A DNA stretch of 64,000 nt, taken from Parabacteroides acidifaciens. GTDB taxonomy: Bacteria; Bacteroidota; Bacteroidia; Bacteroidales; Tannerellaceae. Both the position numbers and the translations under genes were made by a program. The notes beneath the pieces are model-generated. The model ran no database searches. It was not told the DNA's origin and worked only from the letters and a program-made list of their open reading frames with translations. This document shows positions 26,325-35,870 of the stretch, in pieces. How positions within the stretch are numbered: the stretch's first letter is position 1; every line of letters starts with the position of its first letter. Location of the stretch: positions 84,461 through 148,460 of the forward strand of contig NZ_QREV01000006.1 in assembly GCF_003363715.1 (NCBI RefSeq), given 5' to 3'.

Positions 26325-28952
26325 ATGAAAACAGTACTCCTATTCCTTCTTGTCTTTCTGGCACAAATCGGTTCGGCCGAGACGTTCAAGCCCTATACAC
26401 CCGACTCCCTGAAAAAAGGCGATTGGGTGGTAATTGAGTCTGTCAACTATTATCCTTACATCGCCCCCGGCCTGAAAGAGGAAGTACCCTGGCGGGCGGA
26501 AAACATCCGGAGAATTACTATCCGGGGAACCGTAACGGATATAAATGCTAAAACGCTCACCATGGACTATACGCTTGAAAACGTATATGACTGCCGGAAT
26601 GATAAAGAGAACCCCGGTTTTTCCTATTTCGACAGCCGCTATATGCAGGATCTTGTTGCCGAAGAGAATGAGGCAGGCAAGCTGATTGCGCGTTTCACAT
26701 ACGACCGAAAAAGCGGAAAAACAAAAACTTTCAAGAAAGAAGATTATCTATATACGTACACAATGGCCTATATTCCTTTCGGAGTAAGAGGGACAGGGAT
26801 GCCTGCCAACTCCACAGATATAGGAGCAGACGACATAAAATTCGACAGGTTTTCGACCTTCTTATTTGATAATTTTCCGGCCAAATGGGAAAAAGACGGC
26901 ACGATCCGGTTAACTCCGGATGCACGGATTGTCGATGCATCATTTGAACTTCCTCCGAATACGGAATTTACCGTAAGCAATTTCAGTTTCGAGGCATCCA
27001 AAGATTCGACTGTCCATAAAAAAATATTTATTGCCTACCCGACTGATTATAAAGTCGGAGAACGAATGACACTGCTGCTTACTCCCGGAGATTCCATTAT
27101 TCAGGACAAAGAATTATATGAAAAGACACACAATATGCGCTATATGGGACGAGGAAGCGAGCAAAACAACTTTCAATACAGTTTCGTACGGTTTGCCAAC
27201 ATATACGAATCTGACATACTTAACCTTGACTTCGACTCTCCCGACCAGATGAAAAAAGACTTCCAGTCCCGCAACGCCCTTTTTCAAGCTGCATTAGAGA
27301 ACGATGACTTTAAGAATATGGATCCCTATTGGAAAAAGGTATTCGAACGTTCGGAGCAATACTTTGAAGGAATGCTTGTCCTTATGCGCTATATGAAAGC
27401 GACCGACAAAGAGGCCTGGCATAAAAGCGGCCTGCTCGACTGGCAAGCGCCTCATTTCGCATCGGTCAATCCACTCATCGACTTTGCATACAGTACGAAA
27501 AAACCGTTTGCCACATGTTACTATTCTTTCCTGTACAGGTATTCACTCTATAAGAAACAGGAGCTCAAATCGGATAACCTATGCCTGAATAAGGAGAAAG
27601 AATTAACCCCACAGGAAAACTATCTTCTGAACAAACAGATTTTCTCCGGTTTCCCCCAATATGTGTTAAACGAGGCGACTTTAGGGAGTATCATGTACGA
27701 CAGTATGTTATCTGAAATAGAAGAAGACTATAATGATTTTATCAGCTCCTGTCCAGATACCAGCCTGACAAATATATTGACCTCCGCATACAATAAGTTC
27801 TTGCCTTTCGAAGCCGGAAAAAACATCCGGGAGAGTGGCCTTATGATAGCCGACAGCCTGAATCTGAAGAAAGGAAGCGACCGGAAATATATCTTACTAT
27901 ATTTATCGACATGGGGAGGCCTTCCCGCACCGAGTCTTCAAAACGCGCTTGACTTTCAGAAACACCTTGAATCAGAAGGGATATCATCCGCCGTACGGCT
28001 CGAACTATACGCCAAATTCTCCGATCATAATGCCAATCGGGTAAAGCCTTACAAAGCGATCCCCGACCAGCAAATCGAGGAATTAAAACGTAAAGGGTTC
28101 AGCACCATGACGATCCTGATGCGTGAAGACGGGACCATCCTCTATCGCAAATTTGGCAATTGGTTATTTGATCCTCAAAAGCCACTCCTCCAAGTACTAC
28201 AAAAGGACCTGAACAGAGTAGACGAGTCGATGAGTGATTTCAAAAAAGGATTCAAAGAAGGTGTTTTAGGTTCGCTCTTAGTCATTGTAATCATCGGTCT
28301 CGTTTACTATTTCCGGACAAAAAGTAAGCGGAAAGAGGAGCGCAACCGGCGGCATATCTCCGAGCTTGAACTCCGCGCGATCCGTTCCCAGATGAATCCG
28401 CATTTCATCTTTAATGCATTAAGTTCGATCCAGAATCTGATTAACCGTTCGGCCAATCAGGAAGCGAACAAATACCTGATCGACTTCTCACGTTTGCTGC
28501 GGAAAGTACTGGCGACTTCCGAAAAGAAGTTAGTGCCTCTTTCCGATGAGCTCGAACAATTACAGTTATATTTGAAACTCGAGCAGCTTCGTTTCCCCTT
28601 CTCCTACTCGTTCGCTATTGATGAAAACATCAAACCGGAACTGATCGAAATACCGGGAATGCTGATACAGCCGTTCGTTGAAAACGCCGTAAAGCACGGA
28701 ATCGCTCCGCGGGGGGAAGGAGAAATCATAATTCGATTATCTTTGCAGAAGCAAGTGCTGATAATCGATATTACAGACGACGGTCCCGGAATAGCGACAG
28801 ACACAGACGGAGGCTTCGGCATCCGTGCCATCAGCAGCCAATTCGAGATATTAAAGACTTTATATAATACGGAAATCAGTATTACAATTGAAAACAGACA
28901 GGAGAAAGAATCTGTTTCCGGTTGCCATGTCCGATTGTCCATTCCTTTATAA
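26325..28952 (+). CDS. LytS-like sensor histidine kinase with periplasmic thioredoxin-fold region
   Basis: 875 aa. Signal peptide (~1-18), a large periplasmic region, then a segment at ~518-635 that reads like a TlpA-type thioredoxin fold (ILLYLSTWGGLPAPS, later FSTMTILMREDGTILYRK) but with the CxxC site replaced by GGLP, so no redox chemistry is expected. One membrane helix lies at ~645-662. The cytoplasmic part is a His_kinase domain with His693 in QMNPHFIFNALSS, and HATPase_c motifs NAVKHGI (~786) and DDGPGI (~818). It pairs with the LytTR response regulator 11 bp downstream. The unusual sensor is discussed in the findings. Confidence 0.92.
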   Translation: MKTVLLFLLVFLAQIGSAETFKPYTPDSLKKGDWVVIESVNYYPYIAPGLKEEVPWRAENIRRITIRGTVTDINAKTLTMDYTLENVYDCRNDKENPGFSYFDSRYMQDLVAEENEAGKLIARFTYDRKSGKTKTFKKEDYLYTYTMAYIPFGVRGTGMPANSTDIGADDIKFDRFSTFLFDNFPAKWEKDGTIRLTPDARIVDASFELPPNTEFTVSNFSFEASKDSTVHKKIFIAYPTDYKVGERMTLLLTPGDSIIQDKELYEKTHNMRYMGRGSEQNNFQYSFVRFANIYESDILNLDFDSPDQMKKDFQSRNALFQAALENDDFKNMDPYWKKVFERSEQYFEGMLVLMRYMKATDKEAWHKSGLLDWQAPHFASVNPLIDFAYSTKKPFATCYYSFLYRYSLYKKQELKSDNLCLNKEKELTPQENYLLNKQIFSGFPQYVLNEATLGSIMYDSMLSEIEEDYNDFISSCPDTSLTNILTSAYNKFLPFEAGKNIRESGLMIADSLNLKKGSDRKYILLYLSTWGGLPAPSLQNALDFQKHLESEGISSAVRLELYAKFSDHNANRVKPYKAIPDQQIEELKRKGFSTMTILMREDGTILYRKFGNWLFDPQKPLLQVLQKDLNRVDESMSDFKKGFKEGVLGSLLVIVIIGLVYYFRTKSKRKEERNRRHISELELRAIRSQMNPHFIFNALSSIQNLINRSANQEANKYLIDFSRLLRKVLATSEKKLVPLSDELEQLQLYLKLEQLRFPFSYSFAIDENIKPELIEIPGMLIQPFVENAVKHGIAPRGEGEIIIRLSLQKQVLIIDITDDGPGIATDTDGGFGIRAISSQFEILKTLYNTEISITIENRQEKESVSGCHVRLSIPL

Positions 28953-28963
28953 CAAGACGAAAT

Positions 28964-29719
28964 ATGGAAACGAAAATAACTGCAGCAATCGTTGAAGACG
29001 AACAGGGGAATAGGGAAAACCTGCTCCGTATGGTTGAAACCTATTGTCCGCAAATCAGGATTTCAGCGATCTGCAGTTCCGTGACCGAAGCCCGTAGCAT
29101 CCTCCCCGAAACAAAACCGGATATCCTTTTTCTGGATATCCGGCTGGGGGATGATACCGGTTTTAGCCTGTTGGAAAGTCTCCCGGATATTTCGTTTGAA
29201 GTGATCTTCACCACAGCCTACGACAGCTATGCAATCCAGGCCATCCGTTTCAGCGCGCTCGATTACCTGCTGAAACCGATCGACCCGGAAGAGCTGGTAC
29301 ATGCGGTCGATAAAGCGGTACAGGTTATTCTCAGGAAACAGGAAAATAAGCGGATGCAAAACCTGCTACAGAACGTCCGGGCACTGGACAAGCAGAAGAA
29401 AATAGCTTTGTCCGTAGCCGATAAAGTAGAGTTTGTGGAGATCGGTTCTATCATCCGCTGCGAATCAGAAAGCAATTATACGACCTTCTACCTGAAGTCC
29501 GGAGAAAAACTGATCGTTTCCAAAACACTCAAGGAGTTTGACGAATTACTAACGCCCTACAATTTCCTCCGCGTCCACCAGTCACATCTGATCAATCTGG
29601 ATGAAATCAGAAGTTTCATCAAAACGGACGGCGGCTATATCCGGATGAAAGACGGTTCGACCGTCAGTATCTCCCGGCAACGGCGTAACTATGTGCTGGA
29701 GGTTCTAAAGCAGTTATAA
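28964..29719 (+). CDS. LytTR-family response regulator
   Basis: 251 aa: receiver domain with acidic pair near residues 11-13 and phospho-acceptor Asp58 (ILFLDIRLGDDTGF), then a LytTR DNA-binding domain from ~145 (VEIGSIIRCESESNYTTFYL, FLRVHQSHLINLDEI). An upstream in-frame ATG at 28922 lies inside the kinase gene; 28964 begins a normal receiver domain. It should bind the paired 9-bp repeats seen upstream of its own operon and of the lipoprotein at 24232. Confidence 0.93.
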   Translation: METKITAAIVEDEQGNRENLLRMVETYCPQIRISAICSSVTEARSILPETKPDILFLDIRLGDDTGFSLLESLPDISFEVIFTTAYDSYAIQAIRFSALDYLLKPIDPEELVHAVDKAVQVILRKQENKRMQNLLQNVRALDKQKKIALSVADKVEFVEIGSIIRCESESNYTTFYLKSGEKLIVSKTLKEFDELLTPYNFLRVHQSHLINLDEIRSFIKTDGGYIRMKDGSTVSISRQRRNYVLEVLKQL

Positions 29720-29734
29720 ACCACCCTCCTGTTC

Positions 29735-30232
29735 CTATCTCCATAGTATTGCCCGATTCAGGTAATTGATAAATTCTGGATCGTCGGGGGCGATGATAAA
29801 GTTTCCACGACCGGCTGTCGTAATCAGAATGCAGTTATTGGAACGACGGGCAAAGATCTTCACATGTCCGATAGTGGTAAAAGAGAAATATCCAAGATAA
29901 CCAAACAACCAGCTGGAACCGAACGAACGGATCCCAACTCCTAAATCCGATTGATCTACTTCTCGTGCCGAAATGATCTCTTCAATGCGGATATAATATT
30001 TCCGAAAGGGTGTGTCGATTGTCAACTTTTCCCCATCCACGATAAAGCGTTTCGGCATAAAGCCCCGAGTTGTAACAGAAAGGAGGGTGCTAAAAGCAAA
30101 CATGCCAAGCAATGCATACAGATCTCCATAGTAGGCCGGGAATAAGCAAACGCCATACAAGATAAAAAGCGTGACAGATGTTTTTATCTTATTGGCACTA
30201 TCCATTGTCGAAGAAGAGATCCGGGCTTCCAT
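29735..30232 (-). CDS. Membrane protein with bacterial PH-like domain
   Basis: 165 aa. Two hydrophobic segments near the N-terminus (~20-50) are followed by a beta-rich region (RFIVDGEKLTIDTPFRKYYIRIEEI) typical of bacterial PH domains. Function unknown. An alternative start at 30205 is possible. It is convergent with the LytTR regulator (15 bp apart) and divergent from mnmG. Confidence 0.65.
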   Translation of the reverse strand: MEARISSSTMDSANKIKTSVTLFILYGVCLFPAYYGDLYALLGMFAFSTLLSVTTRGFMPKRFIVDGEKLTIDTPFRKYYIRIEEIISAREVDQSDLGVGIRSFGSSWLFGYLGYFSFTTIGHVKIFARRSNNCILITTAGRGNFIIAPDDPEFINYLNRAILWR

Positions 30233-30273
30233 AATGTCATTCTTTAGGTATTACTTAGATATTCCAAGATTTA

Positions 30274-30281
30274 CAAATATA
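30274..30281 (-). promoter_or_regulatory. -7 box for the PH-domain gene
   Basis: TATATTTG on the minus strand, 42 bp before the start codon. Confidence 0.5.
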
Positions 30282-30316
30282 ACCAAAAACCCATACAAAA
30301 TGCATTCGATTTGCAC

Positions 30317-30324
30317 TATCTTTG
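30317..30324 (+). promoter_or_regulatory. -7 box for mnmG operon
   Basis: TATCTTTG, perfect TAnnTTTG, 23 bp before the mnmG ATG at 30348. It supports that start and rules out the longer frame from 30171. Confidence 0.6.
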
Positions 30325-30347
30325 CAAAAACAAAGATAATTAGGACA

Positions 30348-32225
30348 ATGACTTTCAATTACGATGTGATCGTGGTAGGTGCCGGACACGCAGGCTGTGA
30401 AGCCGCAGCGGCTGCAGCCAACCTGGGTTCGAAGACACTTCTCATAACAATGGATATGAACAAGATTGCGCAGATGAGCTGCAATCCGGCGGTTGGTGGT
30501 ATAGCCAAGGGGCAGATCGTTCGTGAAATAGACGCTTTAGGCGGTTATATGGGAATTGTGACGGATCATACAGCCATCCAGTTCCGTATGCTGAATAAGA
30601 GCAAAGGGCCGGCTATGTGGAGTCCGCGCTCGCAAAGCGACCGCGCCCGCTTTATCGAATGCTGGCGGGGAATACTCGAGAACCTTCCGAACCTTTATAT
30701 CTGGCAGGATACCGTGCGCGAGCTTTTGCTCGATGGAGACACGGTATGCGGCGTAAAAACCTATATGGACGTCGAGTTCCGTGCCAAAAGCGTAGTGCTC
30801 ACAAACGGGACTTTCCTGAACGGCCTGCTTCATATCGGACGTACACAGTTGCGCGGCGGCCGTATAGCCGAACCGGCTGCAACCGGGCTGACCGAACAAT
30901 TGGTTTCGTTAGGCATCAAATCCGAACGGATGAAGACCGGGACACCTGTGCGCATCGATGCACGAAGCGTCCACTTCGATGAAATGGCGGAACAGCCGGG
31001 GGAAAACGACTTCCACAAGTTCTCCTATATGGACACTTCACACCGTGTTTTGAAACAGCTCAGTTGTTGGACGACATTCACAAATGAGGCCTGTCACGAA
31101 GTTTTGCGCCAGGGTCTCCCCGACTCTCCGCTGTACAACGGACAGATTCAAAGCATCGGCCCGCGCTATTGCCCCAGCATCGAGACAAAGATCGTTACGT
31201 TTGCAGACAAACCCCAGCATCAGCTTTTCCTGGAGCCGGAAGGCGAAACGACGCAGGAATATTACCTGAACGGCTTCTCCTCTTCCTTGCCCCTCGATAT
31301 CCAGTTGCGTGCCCTGCTACAAATACCGGCATTTCGCGACATACAGATTTACCGTCCGGGATATGCCATCGAATATGATTTCTTCGATCCGACACAACTA
31401 CAGCATAATCTGGAAACAAAACAAATCCATAACCTGTTCTTTGCCGGACAGATCAACGGAACGACGGGATATGAGGAAGCTGGCGGACAAGGACTGATCG
31501 CCGGCATCAACGCGCACATCAATTGTTATGGCGGCGAACCGTTCATATTAGGCCGCGACGAAGCCTACATTGGCGTATTGATAGACGACCTCGTCACAAA
31601 AGGCGTAGACGAGCCTTACCGTATGTTTACCTCCCGCGCCGAATACCGCATCTTGCTTCGCCAAGATGATGCGGATATGCGTCTGACGGAAAAAGCATAC
31701 AAGATCGGTTTGGCAAAACAAGACCGTTACGACCTGCTCACAGAGAAAAGAGCAAGCCGGGATGCGATCATCTCTTTTGCCGAAAACTATTCCATCAAGC
31801 CGCAATACATAAACAGCGGTTTGGAGGCATTGGGCACGACTCCCCTTTCACACGGCTGCAAGCTGATCGAATTAATTCCGCGTCCGCAAGTCACGTTGGA
31901 AAATATGGCAGAACTTGTTCCTGCCTTCCGCGAGGTTTTGGACAAAGTTCCGGTTTCACGCAAAGAAGAGATTATCGAAGCGGCAGAAATCCTGATCAAA
32001 TATAGTGGCTATATCCGTCGCGAACAGATCATCGCTGACAAGATCAGCCGCCTGGAGAATATTCATATCAAAGGTAAATTCGATTACAATTCTATCCAGT
32101 CTTTATCGACGGAAGCCCGCCAGAAGCTGACACGGATAGACCCGGACACCATTGCCCAAGCAAGCCGTATTCCAGGCATCTCGCCAAGCGATATAAACAT
32201 CCTGTTGGTGATGCTTGGCCGCTAA
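30348..32225 (+). CDS. mnmG: tRNA uridine-5-carboxymethylaminomethyl modification enzyme MnmG
   Basis: 625 aa FAD enzyme that, with MnmE, installs cmnm5U at wobble position 34 of several tRNAs. The FAD-binding start VVGAGHAGCEAA, the PAVGGIAKGQIVREIDALGG block and RGGRIAEPA are diagnostic. A promoter box 23 bp upstream fixes the start. It heads the operon mnmG-uvrC-dtd-mazG-like-deoC and is followed by a parS-like site. Confidence 0.97.
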   Translation: MTFNYDVIVVGAGHAGCEAAAAAANLGSKTLLITMDMNKIAQMSCNPAVGGIAKGQIVREIDALGGYMGIVTDHTAIQFRMLNKSKGPAMWSPRSQSDRARFIECWRGILENLPNLYIWQDTVRELLLDGDTVCGVKTYMDVEFRAKSVVLTNGTFLNGLLHIGRTQLRGGRIAEPAATGLTEQLVSLGIKSERMKTGTPVRIDARSVHFDEMAEQPGENDFHKFSYMDTSHRVLKQLSCWTTFTNEACHEVLRQGLPDSPLYNGQIQSIGPRYCPSIETKIVTFADKPQHQLFLEPEGETTQEYYLNGFSSSLPLDIQLRALLQIPAFRDIQIYRPGYAIEYDFFDPTQLQHNLETKQIHNLFFAGQINGTTGYEEAGGQGLIAGINAHINCYGGEPFILGRDEAYIGVLIDDLVTKGVDEPYRMFTSRAEYRILLRQDDADMRLTEKAYKIGLAKQDRYDLLTEKRASRDAIISFAENYSIKPQYINSGLEALGTTPLSHGCKLIELIPRPQVTLENMAELVPAFREVLDKVPVSRKEEIIEAAEILIKYSGYIRREQIIADKISRLENIHIKGKFDYNSIQSLSTEARQKLTRIDPDTIAQASRIPGISPSDINILLVMLGR

Positions 32226-32233
32226 AGACAGAA

Positions 32234-32249
32234 TGTTCCACGTGAAACA
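32234..32249. promoter_or_regulatory. parS-like ParB-binding site
   Basis: TGTTCCACGTGAAACA matches the ParB box TGTTNCACGTGAAACA at every defined position. It lies 9 bp after the mnmG stop. Chromosomal parS sites cluster near the replication origin, and mnmG (gidA) is often there too, so this part of the window is probably origin-proximal. Confidence 0.8.
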
Positions 32250-32310
32250 TTTACTTTAACAAGAATAGCGTAAAACACTGGAAATAGGACAGAAACATAC
32301 AGAAAAGAGA

Positions 32311-34116
32311 ATGAGCGCAACCGAGGAACATATAAAAACAATACTTTCCGTCATCCCTGAATCGCCGGGCTGCTACCAGTATTTTGACGATAAAGGGACG
32401 ATCATTTATGTAGGCAAGGCAAAGAACCTGAAGCGCCGCGTTTCCTCCTATTTCAACAAGGAACACGACAGCAACAAGACGCGCGTTCTTGTCAAGCAGA
32501 TACGGGACATTAAATACATCGTTGTCGATTCCGAAGAAGACGCTCTTCTTTTAGAGAACAATCTGATCAAACAATATCGTCCCCGGTATAACGTGCTGTT
32601 GAAAGACGACAAGACATATCCATCCATTGTTGTCAAGAACGAATATTTCCCGCGCGTATTCCAAACAAGGAATATTGTACGGGACGGCTCGCGCTATTAC
32701 GGCCCCTATCCTTCCGTGTACACAGCAAAGGTCATGCTGCAAATGCTGAAAGATTTATATCCGCTACGAACCTGCAAATTGCCTCTTACACCCGAATCCA
32801 TCGCCGAAGGACGCTATAAAGTTTGCCTGGAATATCACATCAAACGGTGTAAAGGGCCTTGCGAAGGATTGCAAACACTGGAAGAATACCAGCAAAACAT
32901 CTCCGAAATAAAAGAAATCCTGCGCGGAAACATTTCACAGATAAGCAAGCATCTCTACGAACAGATGCAAACCCTTGCCGGAGAATTACGGTTCGAGGAA
33001 GCGCAAAAGATTAAAGAAAAGTACGATGTCATCGAGAATTACCGGGCCAAATCGACAGTCGTCACGCCGATGCTTCACAATATAGACGTTTTCTCGCTGG
33101 CCGAAAACGAGAACTCCGCTTATATCAACTACATGCATATAGGGAACGGAGCCATCGTCCAAGCCTACACTTTTGAATATAAGAAGCGTTTGGATGAATC
33201 GAAAGAAGACCTCCTCAGCCTGGGCATTATCGAAATGCGCAACCGCTTTAAAAGTACGGCACGCGAAATCATTATTCCTTTTCCGCTGGATATAGAGCTG
33301 GAAAACGTGACGATCACAGTGCCCCAACGCGGAGACAAGAAAAAACTGGTCGAGCTTTCCGAGATGAACGTAAAGCAATACAAGGTTGACAAACTGAAAC
33401 AGGCGGAAAAGCTGAATCCGGAACAACGCAGCACGCGCCTTCTGAAAGAGATTCAAGACACCTTGCATCTGCCTAAACTACCCGCCCATATCGAGTGTTT
33501 CGACAATTCGAACATACAAGGGAGCGATGCGGTGGCTGCGTGTGTTGTCTTCAAAATGGCGAAACCATCGAAGAAAGATTACCGGAAATACAATATCAAG
33601 ACAGTTGTCGGTCCGGACGATTACGCCTCCATGAAAGAGGTCGTACGCCGCCGCTACCAGCGCGCCATAGACGAGAAATCTCCCCTGCCCGACCTGATCA
33701 TTACGGACGGTGGAAAGGGGCAAATGGAAGTAGTACGCGAAGTTCTCCAAGATGAACTCCACCTCGACATTCCGATTGCCGGCCTTGCAAAAGACGGCAA
33801 GCACCGGACATCGGAACTGCTTTTCGGCTTCCCCCCCGAAACAATCGGTATGCCGATACAAAGTTTCATGTTCAAGTTCTTCACCCAGATGCAGGACGAA
33901 GTACACCGTTTCGCCATCACTTTCCATAAGGACAAGCGAAGCAAGAACCAGACAAAATCGGAATTAGACGCCATAAAAGGGATCGGAGAAAAGACAAAAG
34001 TATTACTTTTACGCCACTTTAAGAGCGTAAAGCGAATACGCGAGGCCAGCTTCGACGAACTGAAGGCAGTAATCGGAGAAGCCAAAACAAATGCTTTAAT
34101 AAATGGTTTAAAATAA
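32311..34116 (+). CDS. uvrC: Excinuclease ABC subunit C (UvrC)
   Basis: 601 aa endonuclease that makes both incisions in nucleotide excision repair. N-terminal GIY-YIG domain (GCYQYFDDKGTIIYVGKAK), UVR motif (~200-235), RNase H-like domain beginning ECFDNSNIQGSDAVAA with LIITDGGKGQ, and C-terminal helix-hairpin-helix (IKGIGEKTKVLLLRHF). Normal length. Only 4 bp separate it from dtd. Confidence 0.97.
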   Translation: MSATEEHIKTILSVIPESPGCYQYFDDKGTIIYVGKAKNLKRRVSSYFNKEHDSNKTRVLVKQIRDIKYIVVDSEEDALLLENNLIKQYRPRYNVLLKDDKTYPSIVVKNEYFPRVFQTRNIVRDGSRYYGPYPSVYTAKVMLQMLKDLYPLRTCKLPLTPESIAEGRYKVCLEYHIKRCKGPCEGLQTLEEYQQNISEIKEILRGNISQISKHLYEQMQTLAGELRFEEAQKIKEKYDVIENYRAKSTVVTPMLHNIDVFSLAENENSAYINYMHIGNGAIVQAYTFEYKKRLDESKEDLLSLGIIEMRNRFKSTAREIIIPFPLDIELENVTITVPQRGDKKKLVELSEMNVKQYKVDKLKQAEKLNPEQRSTRLLKEIQDTLHLPKLPAHIECFDNSNIQGSDAVAACVVFKMAKPSKKDYRKYNIKTVVGPDDYASMKEVVRRRYQRAIDEKSPLPDLIITDGGKGQMEVVREVLQDELHLDIPIAGLAKDGKHRTSELLFGFPPETIGMPIQSFMFKFFTQMQDEVHRFAITFHKDKRSKNQTKSELDAIKGIGEKTKVLLLRHFKSVKRIREASFDELKAVIGEAKTNALINGLK

Positions 34117-34120
34117 AGAT

Positions 34121-34573
34121 ATGAGAACATTGATACAACGGGTACAGCACGCCTCGGTCACCATTGACGGGCAATTGAAGTCTAAAATAGGAAAAGGGCT
34201 GCTTGTGCTGGTCGGCGTTGAAGACCGCGACACCCGGGAAGACATCGAGTGGTTGTGCAAGAAGGTTGCCAACCTGCGGATTTTTGACGATGAAAACGGC
34301 GTTATGAACCGTTCCGTAATCGAAACGGAAGGCGAAATAATGGTGGTCAGCCAGTTCACGCTACATGCCTCCACCAAGAAGGGAAACCGTCCCTCCTACA
34401 TCCATGCTTCCAAGCCGGATATAGCGATTCCGATGTACGAAGCCTTCTGCGCAGAAATGGGCCTGCAAATCGGTAAAGAGGTACACACAGGCACATTCGG
34501 CACCGATATGAAAGTGGAGCTGCTCAACGACGGCCCTGTCACAATCTGGATCGATTCACAAAACAAAGAATAA
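34121..34573 (+). CDS. dtd: D-aminoacyl-tRNA deacylase
   Basis: 150 aa enzyme that hydrolyses D-amino acids wrongly attached to tRNA. Sequence MRTLIQRVQHASVTIDG at the N-terminus, SQFTLHAST and NDGPVTIWIDS at the C-terminus are the DTD hallmarks. Co-transcribed with uvrC and the next gene (1-bp gap). Confidence 0.96.
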   Translation: MRTLIQRVQHASVTIDGQLKSKIGKGLLVLVGVEDRDTREDIEWLCKKVANLRIFDDENGVMNRSVIETEGEIMVVSQFTLHASTKKGNRPSYIHASKPDIAIPMYEAFCAEMGLQIGKEVHTGTFGTDMKVELLNDGPVTIWIDSQNKE

Positions 34574-34574
34574 T

Positions 34575-34907
34575 ATGGCAGAAGTTACGCTTAAACAGGC
34601 ACAGGAGCAAGTGGACAGCTGGATCAAAACGTATGGCGTCCGCTACTTCAACGAACTGACGAATATGACAATCCTAACGGAAGAGGTCGGAGAACTGGCG
34701 CGCATCATGGCCCGCACTTACGGCGAACAGTCCTTTAAGGAAAGCGATAAACACCGCGATTTAGGCGATGAAATGGCGGATGTTTTATGGGTATTGCTCT
34801 GCCTCGCCAACCAGACAGGCGTCGATCTGACTGCCGCTTTCGAAAAGAACCTGCAGAAGAAGACCAACCGCGATAAAGAACGACATATAAACAATAAAAA
34901 ACTATAA
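34575..34907 (+). CDS. MazG-like nucleotide pyrophosphohydrolase
   Basis: 110 aa all-helical protein with the MazG-type metal-binding pattern EEVGELAR and GDEMADVLWVLLCLAN. It probably hydrolyses non-canonical or excess (d)NTPs. It sits 3 bp before deoC, which fits a nucleotide-housekeeping role. Confidence 0.88.
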   Translation: MAEVTLKQAQEQVDSWIKTYGVRYFNELTNMTILTEEVGELARIMARTYGEQSFKESDKHRDLGDEMADVLWVLLCLANQTGVDLTAAFEKNLQKKTNRDKERHINNKKL

Positions 34908-34910
34908 GAT

Positions 34911-35846
34911 ATGGCACACGAACACGATCATGAATGTGGATGCGGACATCATCACCACGATGAAGACACCGAACATCTCCACACCGACAAATATCAGCAG
35001 GCCTTTGCCAAGTTTGAACCGGCCGGCTCGCCCGAAGAGGTTGCAGAACGGGTAAAAACAGTGCTCGAAAAGCACGGAAAAGAGAACTTCACGCCGGACG
35101 TGCTGAAACAAATTCACGGTTTCATCGACCTGACTTCCCTCACCAGCATCGACACAAAAGAAAGCATCTGGAAGCTGGTAGACAAGGTAAACGACTTTGA
35201 AGGCACTCGCCCGGACGTTCCCAACGTAGCTGCCATCTGCACTTATCCCCTATTTGTGGAAACAGTCAAGCAGGCACTCGCAGCACAAGACGTGAAGATT
35301 GCATCTGTTGCCGGAGGCTTCCCCTCCTCCCAGACATTTATGGAAATAAAGATTGCCGAGACCGCAATGGCAGTCATGCAGGGAGCCGATGAAATCGACG
35401 TAGTGATGAATTTAGGCTATTTCATGGAAGAGAACTACGAAGAGATTGCCGAGGAAATCCAGGAAATCAAAGAAAGCTGCCGCGATGCCAAGCTGAAAGT
35501 AATCCTCGAAACCGGTGCTCTCGTAGCTCCGGAAAGCATTCGGAAAGCTGCAATCCTCGCTCTCTATTCCGGCGCCGATTTCATCAAAACATCCACCGGA
35601 AAAGGTTACCTCGGTGCAACACCGGAAGCCGTTTATACGATGTGCCAGGTACTGAAAAAGTACCATTCCATCACAGGAAAACGTGTCGGCATCAAAGTCT
35701 CAGGCGGTGTCCGCACAGCAGAAGAGGCAGTTCTCTATTATACGCTCGTGAAAGAGGTCTTAGGCAACGACTGGCTGAATAAAGACCTGTTCCGTATCGG
35801 TGCAAGCAGCTTGGTGGAAGACATTGAGCAACGTTTAGGAAAGTAA
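34911..35846 (+). CDS. deoC: Deoxyribose-phosphate aldolase with His-rich N-terminus
   Basis: 311 aa TIM-barrel class I aldolase that splits 2-deoxyribose 5-phosphate. The Schiff-base lysine is in FIKTSTGKG, and GIKVSGGVRT supplies the second lysine. The first ~30 residues are a His/Cys/Asp/Glu-rich tail (HDHECGCGHHHH) absent from most DeoC proteins, which could bind zinc or nickel. Last gene of the mnmG operon, followed by 22-bp-period repeats and a bidirectional terminator. Confidence 0.95.
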   Translation: MAHEHDHECGCGHHHHDEDTEHLHTDKYQQAFAKFEPAGSPEEVAERVKTVLEKHGKENFTPDVLKQIHGFIDLTSLTSIDTKESIWKLVDKVNDFEGTRPDVPNVAAICTYPLFVETVKQALAAQDVKIASVAGGFPSSQTFMEIKIAETAMAVMQGADEIDVVMNLGYFMEENYEEIAEEIQEIKESCRDAKLKVILETGALVAPESIRKAAILALYSGADFIKTSTGKGYLGATPEAVYTMCQVLKKYHSITGKRVGIKVSGGVRTAEEAVLYYTLVKEVLGNDWLNKDLFRIGASSLVEDIEQRLGK

Positions 35847-35870
35847 GCGCAACAGTAAAAATTTCTTAAA

